From positions 1 through 24,389 of the IMG/VR virus record IMGVR_UViG_3300044846_001183: a stretch of 24,389 bases of DNA. One strand, given 5' to 3'. Below the pieces are notes generated by a model that saw nothing but the letters and a program-made list of their open reading frames with translations, was not told the DNA's origin and made no database searches. This document shows positions 15,082 through 21,038 of the stretch, one piece after another. The DNA is from a virus. Each line of letters starts with the position of its first letter. Positions within the stretch are counted from its first letter, which is position 1. A program made the translations under genes and the position numbers.

Positions 15082-15113
15082 TCCCCTGGGTGGCTCCTCC
15101 TCCACCCAGGGGA
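15082..15113 (+). terminator. Putative terminator hairpin at the end of the late operon
   Basis: TCCCCTGGGTGG (15082-15093), loop of eight bases, CCACCCAGGGGA (15102-15113): a perfect 12-bp stem. It lies between the last late gene and the early promoter, where a terminator is expected. No T-run follows, so termination may be inefficient or factor-dependent. Confidence 0.7.
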
Positions 15114-15163
15114 CTATCCACCCTGCATAAAACATATTCATCCCACATCTTGTGCTTTAGGGG

Positions 15164-15193
15164 TTGACGGCTGCTTACCGTTGAGCGTATGCT
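15164..15193 (+). promoter_or_regulatory. Sigma70-type promoter driving the early/middle operon
   Basis: TTGACG at 15164-15169, an 18-base spacer, and TATGCT at 15188-15193 make a good housekeeping promoter. The start of transcription would lie near 15200, about 45 bases before the first early ATG. It sits in the only sizeable gap between operons, just after the late terminator. The stretch before it (15121-15160) is locally AT-rich and may hold additional control sites that I cannot identify. Confidence 0.68.
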
Positions 15194-15200
15194 GCTCCTG

Positions 15201-15245
15201 CCAGTGAGGAATCGCCATTCGGTGATGCTGGTACAGGAGGTCTAG
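15201..15245 (+). promoter_or_regulatory. Leader hairpin and strong RBS of the early operon
   Basis: CCAG (15201-15204) pairs with CTGG (15228-15231), and inside it ATCGCC (15211-15216) pairs with GGTGAT (15221-15226, one G-U) around an ATTC loop. The AGGAGG at 15235-15240 follows and lies five bases before ATG 15246. The bulged hairpin begins almost at the predicted transcript start and could protect the 5' end or bind a regulator. No known riboswitch is recognised. Confidence 0.45.
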
Positions 15246-15458
15246 ATGAATCGGAAGCCACAGACATTCAGCCGCGTCGTGAACGGCAAGGTCACGCGGT
15301 ACTACGATCCGCGCACACCGGACAATCGCAACCGGCCGAAGTCGGACTTTGCAGGTCTGCGTGAATACACCGAGATGCCGAGCATCCCAGAGATCGCAGC
15401 CTATGTGATCTTTGTCGCATCGATCATCGTCGTGTTGGTCGTTGGCGGTGTGCTGTGA
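15246..15458 (+). CDS. Small tail-anchored membrane protein, first early gene
   Basis: The 70-residue protein has a basic, polar N-terminal part (RKPQTFSRVVNGKVTRYYDP, PDNRNRPKSDFAGLREY) and a single C-terminal membrane helix (EIAAYVIFVASIIVVLVVGGVL) that ends at the stop. It is the first gene after the early promoter and has the best early SD, so it is probably made early and in quantity. Such proteins in phages often alter the host membrane or exclude other phages, but no family is recognised. The stop overlaps the next GTG. Confidence 0.72.
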   Translation: MNRKPQTFSRVVNGKVTRYYDPRTPDNRNRPKSDFAGLREYTEMPSIPEIAAYVIFVASIIVVLVVGGVL

Positions 15459-15625
15459 AGATCAACCGCAGGTCCACTCCAAAGATGGTCAAGCACAAGT
15501 CGTTCGTCAGCGACTACCAGCGCCTAGAGCGAGAGGCTCACAACCGTGAGCGCTTCGGCTACACCGTCGCCATTATGGCGTTCTGGGTACTGGCCGTGTT
15601 GGTGTTCCAGTTGGTGAACCGATGA
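15455..15625 (+). CDS. Second small tail-anchored membrane protein
   Basis: A 56-residue frame with GTG 15455 overlaps the previous stop (GTGA) and ends in an ATGA overlap. The first ~34 residues are strongly basic (KINRRSTPKMVKHKS), with an acidic/basic helix (YQRLEREAHNRERFGY). The last ~20 form one membrane helix (TVAIMAFWVLAVLVFQLV). The layout repeats that of the preceding gene, so the two may be a pair acting together at the membrane. Function unknown. Confidence 0.65.
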   Translation: MKINRRSTPKMVKHKSFVSDYQRLEREAHNRERFGYTVAIMAFWVLAVLVFQLVNR

Positions 15626-15753
15626 GGTGCGCTTACTGCAAGGGTCCAGTCAAGACCAAGTCAACGCAGAAGCGCGACCAGATCTGCGGCACCTGCTGGG
15701 CGCTGTTGATCCAGATCGCTAAGAGCCAGCCAGTATTTGGGAGGACACAATGA
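15622..15753 (+). CDS. CxxC...CxxC microprotein
   Basis: A 43-residue frame with ATG 15622 overlaps genes on both sides by ATGA. It has CAYC at 3-6 and CGTC at 22-25 separated by a basic stretch (KGPVKTKSTQKRDQ), the minimal plan of a zinc ribbon, then a short helix (WALLIQIAKSQ). It may bind nucleic acid or a host protein; no family is recognised. The overlaps on both sides and codon choice like its neighbours support its being real. Confidence 0.62.
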   Translation: MRCAYCKGPVKTKSTQKRDQICGTCWALLIQIAKSQPVFGRTQ

Positions 15754-16712
15754 GCAAGCGCTTTGAGTTTGTATCCGCGCCGCAGCGGAGTCCAGAGTGG
15801 TTTGAGATGCGTAAGAGTGGCATCACCGCCACCGGCATTACCGCCATCAACGGCTCGTCGCCGTACAAGACCGCCTATCGACTCTGGGCGGAGTTGACAG
15901 GTCAGGTCGGTGAGCAGCAAGTCGGCGCAGCAGCCCAGCGTGGGCAGTTGCTAGAGCAGGCAGTCGCCGACTACTACACCGCAGAGACTGGCAAGAAGTT
16001 GCGCAAGAGCAACGGCATCGTTCGCCTGAAGGAGCATCCGTGGGCGATGGCATCGCTCGACCGCACCATCGTTGGCGACACCGACGGTCTCGTAGAGATC
16101 AAGACCTCAACGAGCAGCCGCTGGCAGTTGTACCCAGTGCCACCTGAGTATGTCGATCAGGTGCAGTGGCAGATGTTCATCACAGGCGCGTCGTACTGCG
16201 ATGTCGCCGTGCTGCTCTCTGGCTTGGTATTCCGCATTGAGCGCGTGGAGGCTGACCCTGTCTACCAGACGCAACTGTTCGACAAGGCCGTCCTGTTCCG
16301 CGAGTTGGTGCAGTCCAAGACTCCGCCACCTCTGACCGGCAACGACAGCGACACGCTCGCTGAAGTCAAGCCGCAGAGCAACAACACCTACGCCGTGGCT
16401 GATCCGCAACTGGATCACATTGCGCGCCTCTACATCGAAGCAAAGGTAGAGGCAGAGGCTGCCGATGCAGCGCTGAAGGAGATGGCAATCGCCATCAAGG
16501 AAGCCATCGCAGACGGCGAAGGAGTCAAGGGGCAGGGTTGGCTTGCCACCTGGAAGACCAACAAGAGCAGCGTCAAGGTGGACTGGGAGAGCATCGCGGA
16601 TGTTCTGCGAACGGTTGCTCCAGACACCTACGGTGAGGCGATCACACGCTTCACCTCAGAGAAGCCAGGGGCGCGAGTATTCCGCGTCTTCGGTAAGGAG
16701 GATCAGGCGTGA
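15750..16712 (+). CDS. YqaJ / lambda-type exonuclease (recombination)
   Basis: A 5'-3' double-strand exonuclease that makes single-stranded tails for annealing. The 320 residues show family landmarks in order: RSPEW (13-17) with a helix RKSGITATGITAINGSSPY, RGQLLEQAVADYY with Glu69 or nearby, SLDR (Asp104), and the VEIKTS catalytic core (Glu116, Lys118) followed by YVDQVQWQM (134-142). Residues beyond ~220 form a coiled-coil-like helical C-terminal part, common in phage homologues. A Rad52-like annealing protein two genes on makes the classic exonuclease-SSAP pair. GGGAGGA at 15739-15745 is a good SD for ATG 15750. Confidence 0.92.
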   Translation: MSKRFEFVSAPQRSPEWFEMRKSGITATGITAINGSSPYKTAYRLWAELTGQVGEQQVGAAAQRGQLLEQAVADYYTAETGKKLRKSNGIVRLKEHPWAMASLDRTIVGDTDGLVEIKTSTSSRWQLYPVPPEYVDQVQWQMFITGASYCDVAVLLSGLVFRIERVEADPVYQTQLFDKAVLFRELVQSKTPPPLTGNDSDTLAEVKPQSNNTYAVADPQLDHIARLYIEAKVEAEAADAALKEMAIAIKEAIADGEGVKGQGWLATWKTNKSSVKVDWESIADVLRTVAPDTYGEAITRFTSEKPGARVFRVFGKEDQA

Positions 16713-17227
16713 CCTACGCGCCGCGTGGCGTGCTGTATCAACTCACTGACGCTGAGGTGGTAGAGGCGCGACTCGTCGGAGACGGCCGCAATATGGCAAA
16801 CCGCAACAGCAAGGACAAGTCTTATTACCACCGCGAAAAGATGGAGGACGACACGGTGGCATCATTCGCAGCCGCTACTGCCGAGTGTGCAGTGGCACGA
16901 GTCTTCAATGCCGAGTGGCACGCCAAGGTCTGGCCGGCAGGTGAGCATCATCTGCATAGCGACGAGCCAGATGTGGGCGAGAACATTGAGGTCAAGCGCG
17001 TTCGCAATCCTGACGCTGGGCTAGTGGTCAGGGAGAAGGATCGCACGCTAGGGCGCTATGTCGTTCTGGCGTATCCCATCCCTGAGACTGGCTACACGCA
17101 GGTCGATGTGATCGGCTGGATCAAGGCTGACAAGGGTTGGCAGGTTGGCCGCGATAGCGGAGAGGGGTATGTGCGAGTTCCCCAGAAACACTTGCGCGAA
17201 GTTCCTAAGGAGGGAAGCAATGAGTAA
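16709..17227 (+). CDS. PD-(D/E)XK-like phage protein
   Basis: The 172-residue protein carries a pattern that looks like a small restriction-endonuclease fold: an N-terminal helix ending in AAATAECAVARVFNAEW (Glu59), then DVG (Asp88) and a strand IEVKR (Glu94, Lys96), followed by strands (DAGLVVREKD, RYVVLAYPIP, TQVDVIGWI). I recall similar uncharacterised proteins in phage recombination operons. Sitting between the exonuclease and the annealing protein, it is probably part of DNA processing. Catalytic activity is inferred from the motif only. GTG 16709 overlaps the exonuclease stop. Confidence 0.65.
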   Translation: MTYAPRGVLYQLTDAEVVEARLVGDGRNMANRNSKDKSYYHREKMEDDTVASFAAATAECAVARVFNAEWHAKVWPAGEHHLHSDEPDVGENIEVKRVRNPDAGLVVREKDRTLGRYVVLAYPIPETGYTQVDVIGWIKADKGWQVGRDSGEGYVRVPQKHLREVPKEGSNE

Positions 17228-17912
17228 GCAAATCGCAGCAGCGCTCGCAGCGCCTTTCACCGGTACGGATCTGAAGCAGCGCCCAGGGCGCGGCGGAATG
17301 ACCTTCACCTACGCAGATGCACGAGCCGTGGCACAGCGCCTAGACGATGTGCTGTCTATCGCAGGGTGGCAGTTCGAGGTCAAGGTCGCTGACGCTCAGC
17401 GCTTCGTGGTACACGGCACCCTGATCGCCGTGATCGATGGCGTCACCACAGTCAAGCAGGACTTTGGCTATCCCAACAGCGCGCAGGATGACGAGCCACT
17501 CAAGTCAGCAGCAAGCGACGCTTTGCGCCGCTGCGCTGCCCAGATCGGTGTGGGTCGGTCTCTTTATGCGTCAGGCACAGGCGCGAGCCTCTCCGTGGCT
17601 CCTAGACCCCTCTCCGTTGATTCTGTGAGGGTATCTCAGCCGTCGGTTTCCACGAACGATGTGGCCGTAGCAGCAGCAATGCTGTTTGCAGAGGGCGAAT
17701 GCCCAGACCACCGCACCGCTTGGTCGTTCAAGCCAGCAGGGGTCTCCAAACTTGGTCGTGAGTACCAGGCGTTCTACGCCTGTGGCGGCAAGGACGGCGG
17801 AGGCCAGTTCTGCAAGCGTAAGCCGAGCATCGCCTGGGTCAACGCCCAGACCGCGCCGACCGGCGAGCCTGAGCGCACCGATACGAGCGACCTGGAGTCA
17901 TTGCCGTTCTAG
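17220..17912 (+). CDS. Rad52-like single-strand annealing protein with C-terminal zinc motif
   Basis: It would anneal the single strands made by the exonuclease. The 230 residues begin at ATG 17220, with TAAGGAGG at 17206-17213. Rad52-family features are the N-terminal FTYADARAVAQRLDDVLSIAGWQFEV and the conserved PLKSAASDALRRCAAQIGVGRSLY (92-116). After a Ser/Val-rich linker comes a C-terminal unit with CPDH, a basic stretch (SFKPAGVSKLGREYQAFYAC) and a further Cys (QFCKRKPS), which looks like a small zinc-binding domain. The end is acidic (DTSDLESLPF), similar to the tails by which annealing and SSB proteins recruit partners. An in-frame upstream GTG at 17145 is rejected because it lacks an SD and lies inside the previous gene. 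Confidence 0.87.
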   Translation: MSKQIAAALAAPFTGTDLKQRPGRGGMTFTYADARAVAQRLDDVLSIAGWQFEVKVADAQRFVVHGTLIAVIDGVTTVKQDFGYPNSAQDDEPLKSAASDALRRCAAQIGVGRSLYASGTGASLSVAPRPLSVDSVRVSQPSVSTNDVAVAAAMLFAEGECPDHRTAWSFKPAGVSKLGREYQAFYACGGKDGGGQFCKRKPSIAWVNAQTAPTGEPERTDTSDLESLPF

Positions 17913-17931
17913 GTCGAGCGGCATCATCTAC

Positions 17932-17968
17932 GGCTGGGAGAGACTGGTGACCTCCACCTCTCCCAGCC
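17932..17968 (+). terminator. Hairpin after the recombination genes
   Basis: GGCTGGGAGAG (17932-17942) pairs perfectly with CTCTCCCAGCC (17958-17968); within the loop TGG and CCA can add three pairs. It lies 19 bases after the Rad52-like stop and before the SD of the next gene. Without a T-run it could be an attenuator between recombination and replication genes. Confidence 0.6.
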
Positions 17969-17990
17969 ACTAACACAGAGCGGAGGACGA

Positions 17991-18431
17991 ATGGTTTGGT
18001 TCAAGTGGGTAGCAAATGCACACCGAGATGCGGAGATCTCGGCGCTGACTGACACGCAGTTCCGCGCGTTCATCACAATCATCGGTGAGGTAAAACTGCT
18101 CCGCTCCGGCGGAGTGTTCAAGAATCGCCTGCATCTAAAGACCGTCATCGGCGCACGCCTCTTCAGGGGTGTGGACGGCCTGTTGAAAAGTGGTCTCCTG
18201 ACAGAATCTGGAGACGGAGTCATCGCCGTGTCGAACTACTCTCGCTATCAAGTCGACCCCACCTCGACCTCTCGTGGACAAAAGTGGCGAGATCAAAACA
18301 GGGGTAGGTCAACGGACAGAGAAAGAGAAAGAGAAGGAGAAAAGAATAGAACCCCTATATCCCCTAAACGCTCTGGCTCTGGAAGGCTCACGCCACTGAA
18401 CGAGATTCTTGGACTGAAGCGCAATGCGTAA
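17991..18431 (+). CDS. Replisome-organizer-like HTH protein with short basic tail
   Basis: The first ~85 residues follow the N-terminal winged-helix domain of phage replication organizers: MVWFKWVANAHRDAEISALTD, TQFRAFITIIGEVKLL, GGVFKNRLHLKTVIGARLF, VDGLLKSGLLTESGDGVIAVSNYSRYQVD. Such proteins bind the phage origin and load helicase. The usual DnaD-like C-terminal domain is missing; instead there is a charged segment (TDREREREGEKN) and a short basic tail, 146 residues in all. GGAGG (17982-17986) supports ATG 17991. The purine-only tract encoding the charged segment may have a second role. Alternatively this is a transcription regulator. Confidence 0.65.
   Translation: MVWFKWVANAHRDAEISALTDTQFRAFITIIGEVKLLRSGGVFKNRLHLKTVIGARLFRGVDGLLKSGLLTESGDGVIAVSNYSRYQVDPTSTSRGQKWRDQNRGRSTDREREREGEKNRTPISPKRSGSGRLTPLNEILGLKRNA
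18299..18357 (+). repeat. Purine-rich GA tract flanked by AGGGGT/ACCCCT
   Basis: Between about 18316 and 18350 the + strand is almost entirely A and G, built on repeats of gagaaa. The tract is bracketed by AGGGGT (starting 18299) and ACCCCT (ending about 18356), a 6-bp inverted pair. It lies in the coding sequence of the replisome-organizer-like protein. Replication origins are often located in the gene for the initiator, so it is a candidate origin element, but the evidence is weak. Confidence 0.35.
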
Positions 18432-18831
18432 GCAAGAGGAGCCAAGCAAGCGAGCGCTTGCAACGAGAGCCTGGAGGAAGAGAGAGACTCCAGAGCAGCG
18501 CGCTGTGAGGGTGTTGAAGTACACGCTCTACAACCATCGGATGACGATGGAGCAGTACACGGCCTTACGGCTGGAGCAGGCTGATCGATGCGGAGCGTGC
18601 AAGGAGCCACTCCGCTTTGGTGAGACTAGGGCAGTGACGGTGGACCACGATCCACGCTGCTGCCAGTACGAGACGCTCAGTACCGGCAGGACAAAGGGAG
18701 TGCCGATCTCGTGTGGCAAGTGTGTCAGGGCGCTGCTCTGCTCACCTTGCAACCGAGCCATCGGATTCTTTGAGCGCTATCCACAGCGCGTTCATATGTG
18801 GATCGACTACCTCAGGAGGGTGAACCGATGA
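18424..18831 (+). CDS. Recombination endonuclease VII family
   Basis: Endonuclease VII resolves branched DNA such as Holliday junctions before packaging. The 135-residue protein has the family pattern: CGAC (Cys56, Cys59), VDHD (Asp74, His75), and LLCSPCN (Cys106, Cys109, Asn110). This matches the zinc Cys pairs and the Asp-His-Asn catalytic set of T4 gp49. A basic helical N-terminal part (SKRALATRAWRKRETPEQ, then KYTLYNHRMTMEQY) precedes it, which is common in phage members. ATG 18424 overlaps the previous gene by eight bases. The stop overlaps the next ATG. Confidence 0.92.
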   Translation: MRKQEEPSKRALATRAWRKRETPEQRAVRVLKYTLYNHRMTMEQYTALRLEQADRCGACKEPLRFGETRAVTVDHDPRCCQYETLSTGRTKGVPISCGKCVRALLCSPCNRAIGFFERYPQRVHMWIDYLRRVNR

Positions 18832-19229
18832 ACGAAGCGGAGTTATGCGAGTACCTCAAAGGAACCTTCCCAGACTGCAAGAAGGTTGACGAGACCTACA
18901 GCACCTGGGATGTGACCTTTAATGCTGACACCAAGATCGGAGAGATCGCCTACTACGCAGAGTTGAAGTGCCGAAAGACGCACTACGACTCGCTGCTGAT
19001 CGAAGAGGACAAGTACAAGCGCCTGATCTCGGCGGCCGTAGCCAACGGCAGGCGAGCGGTCTACATCTGCTCTACGCCACAGGGCATCTGGGGATTCGAC
19101 CTGGAGAAGGTTGGTCAGCCGTTCTGGAAAGATGAGTTGATGCCTGCCACGACCGAGTTTGAGAACACCGAGAAGGTCATCAAGAGCGTCGGCTATCTGC
19201 CGGTCGCACACGGAAGGAGGCTGAAGTGA
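18828..19229 (+). CDS. PD-(D/E)XK nuclease-like protein
   Basis: The 133-residue protein starts at ATG 18828 (ATGA overlap; CAGGAGGG at 18812-18819 as SD). It shows a typical nuclease core: an N-terminal helix, TWDVTF (Asp28), a strand with YAELKCR (Glu45, Lys47), then SLLIEEDKYKRLISAA, with the frequently conserved downstream Lys, and strands RRAVYICSTPQ and GIWGFDLEKV. The fold resembles small phage resolvase or restriction-like proteins. Next to endonuclease VII and a nucleotide kinase, it is likely part of DNA processing or host DNA breakdown. Catalysis is inferred from the motif. Confidence 0.72.
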   Translation: MNEAELCEYLKGTFPDCKKVDETYSTWDVTFNADTKIGEIAYYAELKCRKTHYDSLLIEEDKYKRLISAAVANGRRAVYICSTPQGIWGFDLEKVGQPFWKDELMPATTEFENTEKVIKSVGYLPVAHGRRLK

Positions 19230-19819
19230 ACATCGCATTCGTGGGGCCGCAAGGCTCAGGCAAGTCAACGCTCGCGGCGATGCTAGAGCAGCGCCGTATG
19301 CATCCGTACACCGTGCTACCGATTGCAGAGACGATCCGCACCGTGGCTGCACTGGGCTATGGGGAGGACTTTGACAAGGGCAAGCAGTACAGCCAGCGCC
19401 GCCTGGGGCTTGATGTCGAAGTCTCCGGCCGTGAGATCTTGCAGGAGATCGGCGCACAACTGCGTGAGATCGACGCGTCGTTCTGGATCAAGGCGTGGCA
19501 CAGCGAGTACCTGAAGATCAAGAGCGCGAGCCGCCTAGTTGCGGTAGACGATGTACGGCTGCCGCTAGAGGCGCACTACCTTAGGCACCACATCCCAGGC
19601 ATCGTGATTGTCCGAGTCCACGCTACGGCGGAGGCTCGCACCCAGCGGCGTGGGGTGCTGCAAGGGGTCAGCGATGTGACCGAGTTTGGCTACCTCCAGA
19701 CCGAATACGATCTCCAGATCGACACAACAGACTTGACAGCGGACGACTCCTACGCGATCCTGCGTAAGCATATGGTGAATAACGGTCTTTGGCAGTCATC
19801 CTATGAGGAGGAATCGTGA
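19226..19819 (+). CDS. Deoxynucleoside monophosphate kinase-like P-loop protein
   Basis: This enzyme phosphorylates dNMPs to dNDPs for phage DNA synthesis. The 197 residues begin with a Walker A motif GPQGSGKST (7-15). The middle has SGREILQEIGAQLREIDASFWIKAW, a pattern I know from phage dNMP kinases, followed by a Walker B-like strand LVAVDDVRLPLEA and an Arg-rich lid (ATAEARTQRRGV). Acceptor specificity cannot be read from sequence; the T4 relative also handles hydroxymethyl-dCMP. The GTG start overlaps the previous stop and is preceded by GGAGG at 19214-19218. Confidence 0.82.
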   Translation: MNIAFVGPQGSGKSTLAAMLEQRRMHPYTVLPIAETIRTVAALGYGEDFDKGKQYSQRRLGLDVEVSGREILQEIGAQLREIDASFWIKAWHSEYLKIKSASRLVAVDDVRLPLEAHYLRHHIPGIVIVRVHATAEARTQRRGVLQGVSDVTEFGYLQTEYDLQIDTTDLTADDSYAILRKHMVNNGLWQSSYEEES

Positions 19820-20031
19820 GCAACACCGACCTCAACGCGCTAGAGACACGCGCCGCGCAACTCGGCTACCACTACGACGGCCTAGTGCGAGTCGGTGAGC
19901 CGCCACTCTGGACGGTGGTACTCATCGACTCGGCTGGGTCAGAGTTGACATTCCAGGCTGACAGCATTGAGGGGGCCGTAGAGTTGGCAACCGACCGGAT
20001 GGCGCTGCTCTCAGGGCTGTGCGACCTATGA
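19816..20031 (+). CDS. Small protein of unknown function
   Basis: The 71-residue protein starts with GTG 19816 after a strong GAGGAGG (19804-19810), and overlaps genes on both sides by 4 bases. It reads as an alpha-beta-beta-alpha unit: a helix (LNALETRAAQLGYHY), strands (WTVVLIDSAGSELTFQA) and a helix (SIEGAVELATDRMALLSGL). No motif is recognised. Its place among nucleotide and DNA metabolism genes gives no firm hint. Confidence 0.68.
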   Translation: MSNTDLNALETRAAQLGYHYDGLVRVGEPPLWTVVLIDSAGSELTFQADSIEGAVELATDRMALLSGLCDL

Positions 20032-20213
20032 GCGGCTTTGCCTATGTGGGCGTGACCCTCATCGTCATCAACACCGCGCTCTTTCTCGTGGTCTTCGCTT
20101 CGCTGCCACTGAGCATCAAGCGCGGCATCGGTGTTGTGCCGTCGTTTATCTTCCTGCTCACCACGGCAGCGACAGTGGTCTGGATGTGGAGGGCATTGCA
20201 ATGGCAGGCGTAA
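20028..20213 (+). CDS. Two-TM small membrane protein
   Basis: The 61-residue protein starts at ATG 20028 (ATGA overlap). It has two hydrophobic helices (FAYVGVTLIVINTALFLVVFASLP and GVVPSFIFLLTTAATVVWMW) joined by a short basic loop (LSIKRGI). The size and layout recall holins, but the gene is in the early/middle operon, far from the lysis cassette, so a role in superinfection exclusion or membrane alteration is at least as likely. Confidence 0.65.
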   Translation: MSGFAYVGVTLIVINTALFLVVFASLPLSIKRGIGVVPSFIFLLTTAATVVWMWRALQWQA

Positions 20214-20392
20214 AGGCAAAGCGCAACGGCGCTGCTAAGGCTCCTGTGTGGACGGTCACTGACTGCACCGAGTGCGGCAAGGTCATCGACTACACCGACC
20301 CTAAGCGGCTGGTCTTCCCAGCGCAGCGTGTCTTGGTCATCTCCGCAGACAGCCGCCGCTTCGAGTGGCGGCACAAGGCCTGCGTCAAGTGA
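20201..20392 (+). CDS. Small protein with a treble-clef-like Cys/His motif
   Basis: The 63-residue protein starts at ATG 20201, with GGAGGG at 20188-20193 seven bases upstream. It overlaps the previous gene by 13 bases. CTEC lies near residues 22-25, followed by a strand (RVLVISADSR), and the end has WRHKACVK, giving C-x2-C...H-x2-C, a likely zinc site. The basic N-terminus (KAKRNGAAKA) suits nucleic acid contact. The stop overlaps the next GTG. No specific family is known to me. Confidence 0.65.
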   Translation: MAGVKAKRNGAAKAPVWTVTDCTECGKVIDYTDPKRLVFPAQRVLVISADSRRFEWRHKACVK

Positions 20393-20679
20393 GCCAGATC
20401 GACATCCTCTGCGACGAGTTAGACGATGGCATCCGCTGCGTGCAGGAAGGCGCAGATGCGTGGTGCCTAGATCCTAAGATCGGCAGGCAGTTCGCCAAAC
20501 TCAGCATCCGCTATGTTGACGCGGTCGCACCGGAGGGCTGGTTCTTTCTCAACGAGCACATCTTCAACCGCAAGACGATTGCAGACTTGATCAAGGCAGG
20601 TCACCTAGAACTACAGCAGTCTGTGTTCACCCTCTCGGATGGTGGTCACGCTCGACTAGGAAGGTTGGTACAGAAGTGA
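20389..20679 (+). CDS. Hypothetical protein in the middle operon
   Basis: The 96-residue protein uses GTG 20389 (GTGA overlap with the preceding gene). It reads as an alpha/beta domain with Cys-containing N-terminus (QIDILCDELDDGIRCVQEGADAWCLD), then helices (QFAKLSIRYV, HIFNRKTIADLIKAGHLEL) and a final strand (SVFTLSDGGHARLGRLVQ). The NRKTIADLIKAGHLEL part resembles a winged-helix recognition unit, so DNA binding is possible but not established. It lies just before a resolvase-like nuclease. Confidence 0.65.
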   Translation: MSQIDILCDELDDGIRCVQEGADAWCLDPKIGRQFAKLSIRYVDAVAPEGWFFLNEHIFNRKTIADLIKAGHLELQQSVFTLSDGGHARLGRLVQK

Positions 20680-21038
20680 GCCAGATGTCTGACGCTGACA
20701 TTGATCAGCAGAACGCTGACAAGGCAAAGCGCGGCAAGCGCGCACGCAACAAGGGCAACGCCTTTGAGCGTGAGGTCGCCGAGAAGATTGGTGGCGTTCG
20801 CGTGGGCCAGTTCGGTGGCAAGACCGATGTCCAGTCCGACTGGATTGCCATCCAGTGCAAGGTGGGCAACGGCTCTTACTCAGAGCGCTACGACGGCTGG
20901 CTTCGCTCTGTGAAGGGCAACGCTACGCAGATCAGCGCCTTGGTTGTAGGCGACGCGCCTGGACCTGGCACACGCCGTCGCACGATGGTTGTGCTGGACT
21001 TTGAAGACTTCTGCGCCCTTATGGGGACGAGCAGATAA
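20676..21038 (+). CDS. Holliday-junction-resolvase-like PD-(D/E)XK nuclease
   Basis: The 120-residue protein has a basic N-terminal part (KAKRGKRARNKGNAFEREVAEKIGG), with Glu31 or Glu33 on the first helix, then FGGKTDVQSDW (Asp51, Asp55) and the strand AIQCKV (Gln60-x-Lys62). This matches small phage resolvases of the restriction-enzyme fold, with Gln replacing the usual Glu of ExK, a variation known in the superfamily. The rest is strand-helix (QISALVVGDAPG, TMVVLDFEDFCALM). GTG 20676 overlaps the previous stop. The stop (TAA at 21036-21038) forms ATAA with the apparent next start. Confidence 0.78.
   Translation: MSQMSDADIDQQNADKAKRGKRARNKGNAFEREVAEKIGGVRVGQFGGKTDVQSDWIAIQCKVGNGSYSERYDGWLRSVKGNATQISALVVGDAPGPGTRRRTMVVLDFEDFCALMGTSR

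Noticed and set aside
17145-17219. Upstream extension of the Rad52-like protein to GTG 17145
   Set aside because: No SD there, and ATG 17220 has TAAGGAGG at the proper distance and gives the usual overlap.
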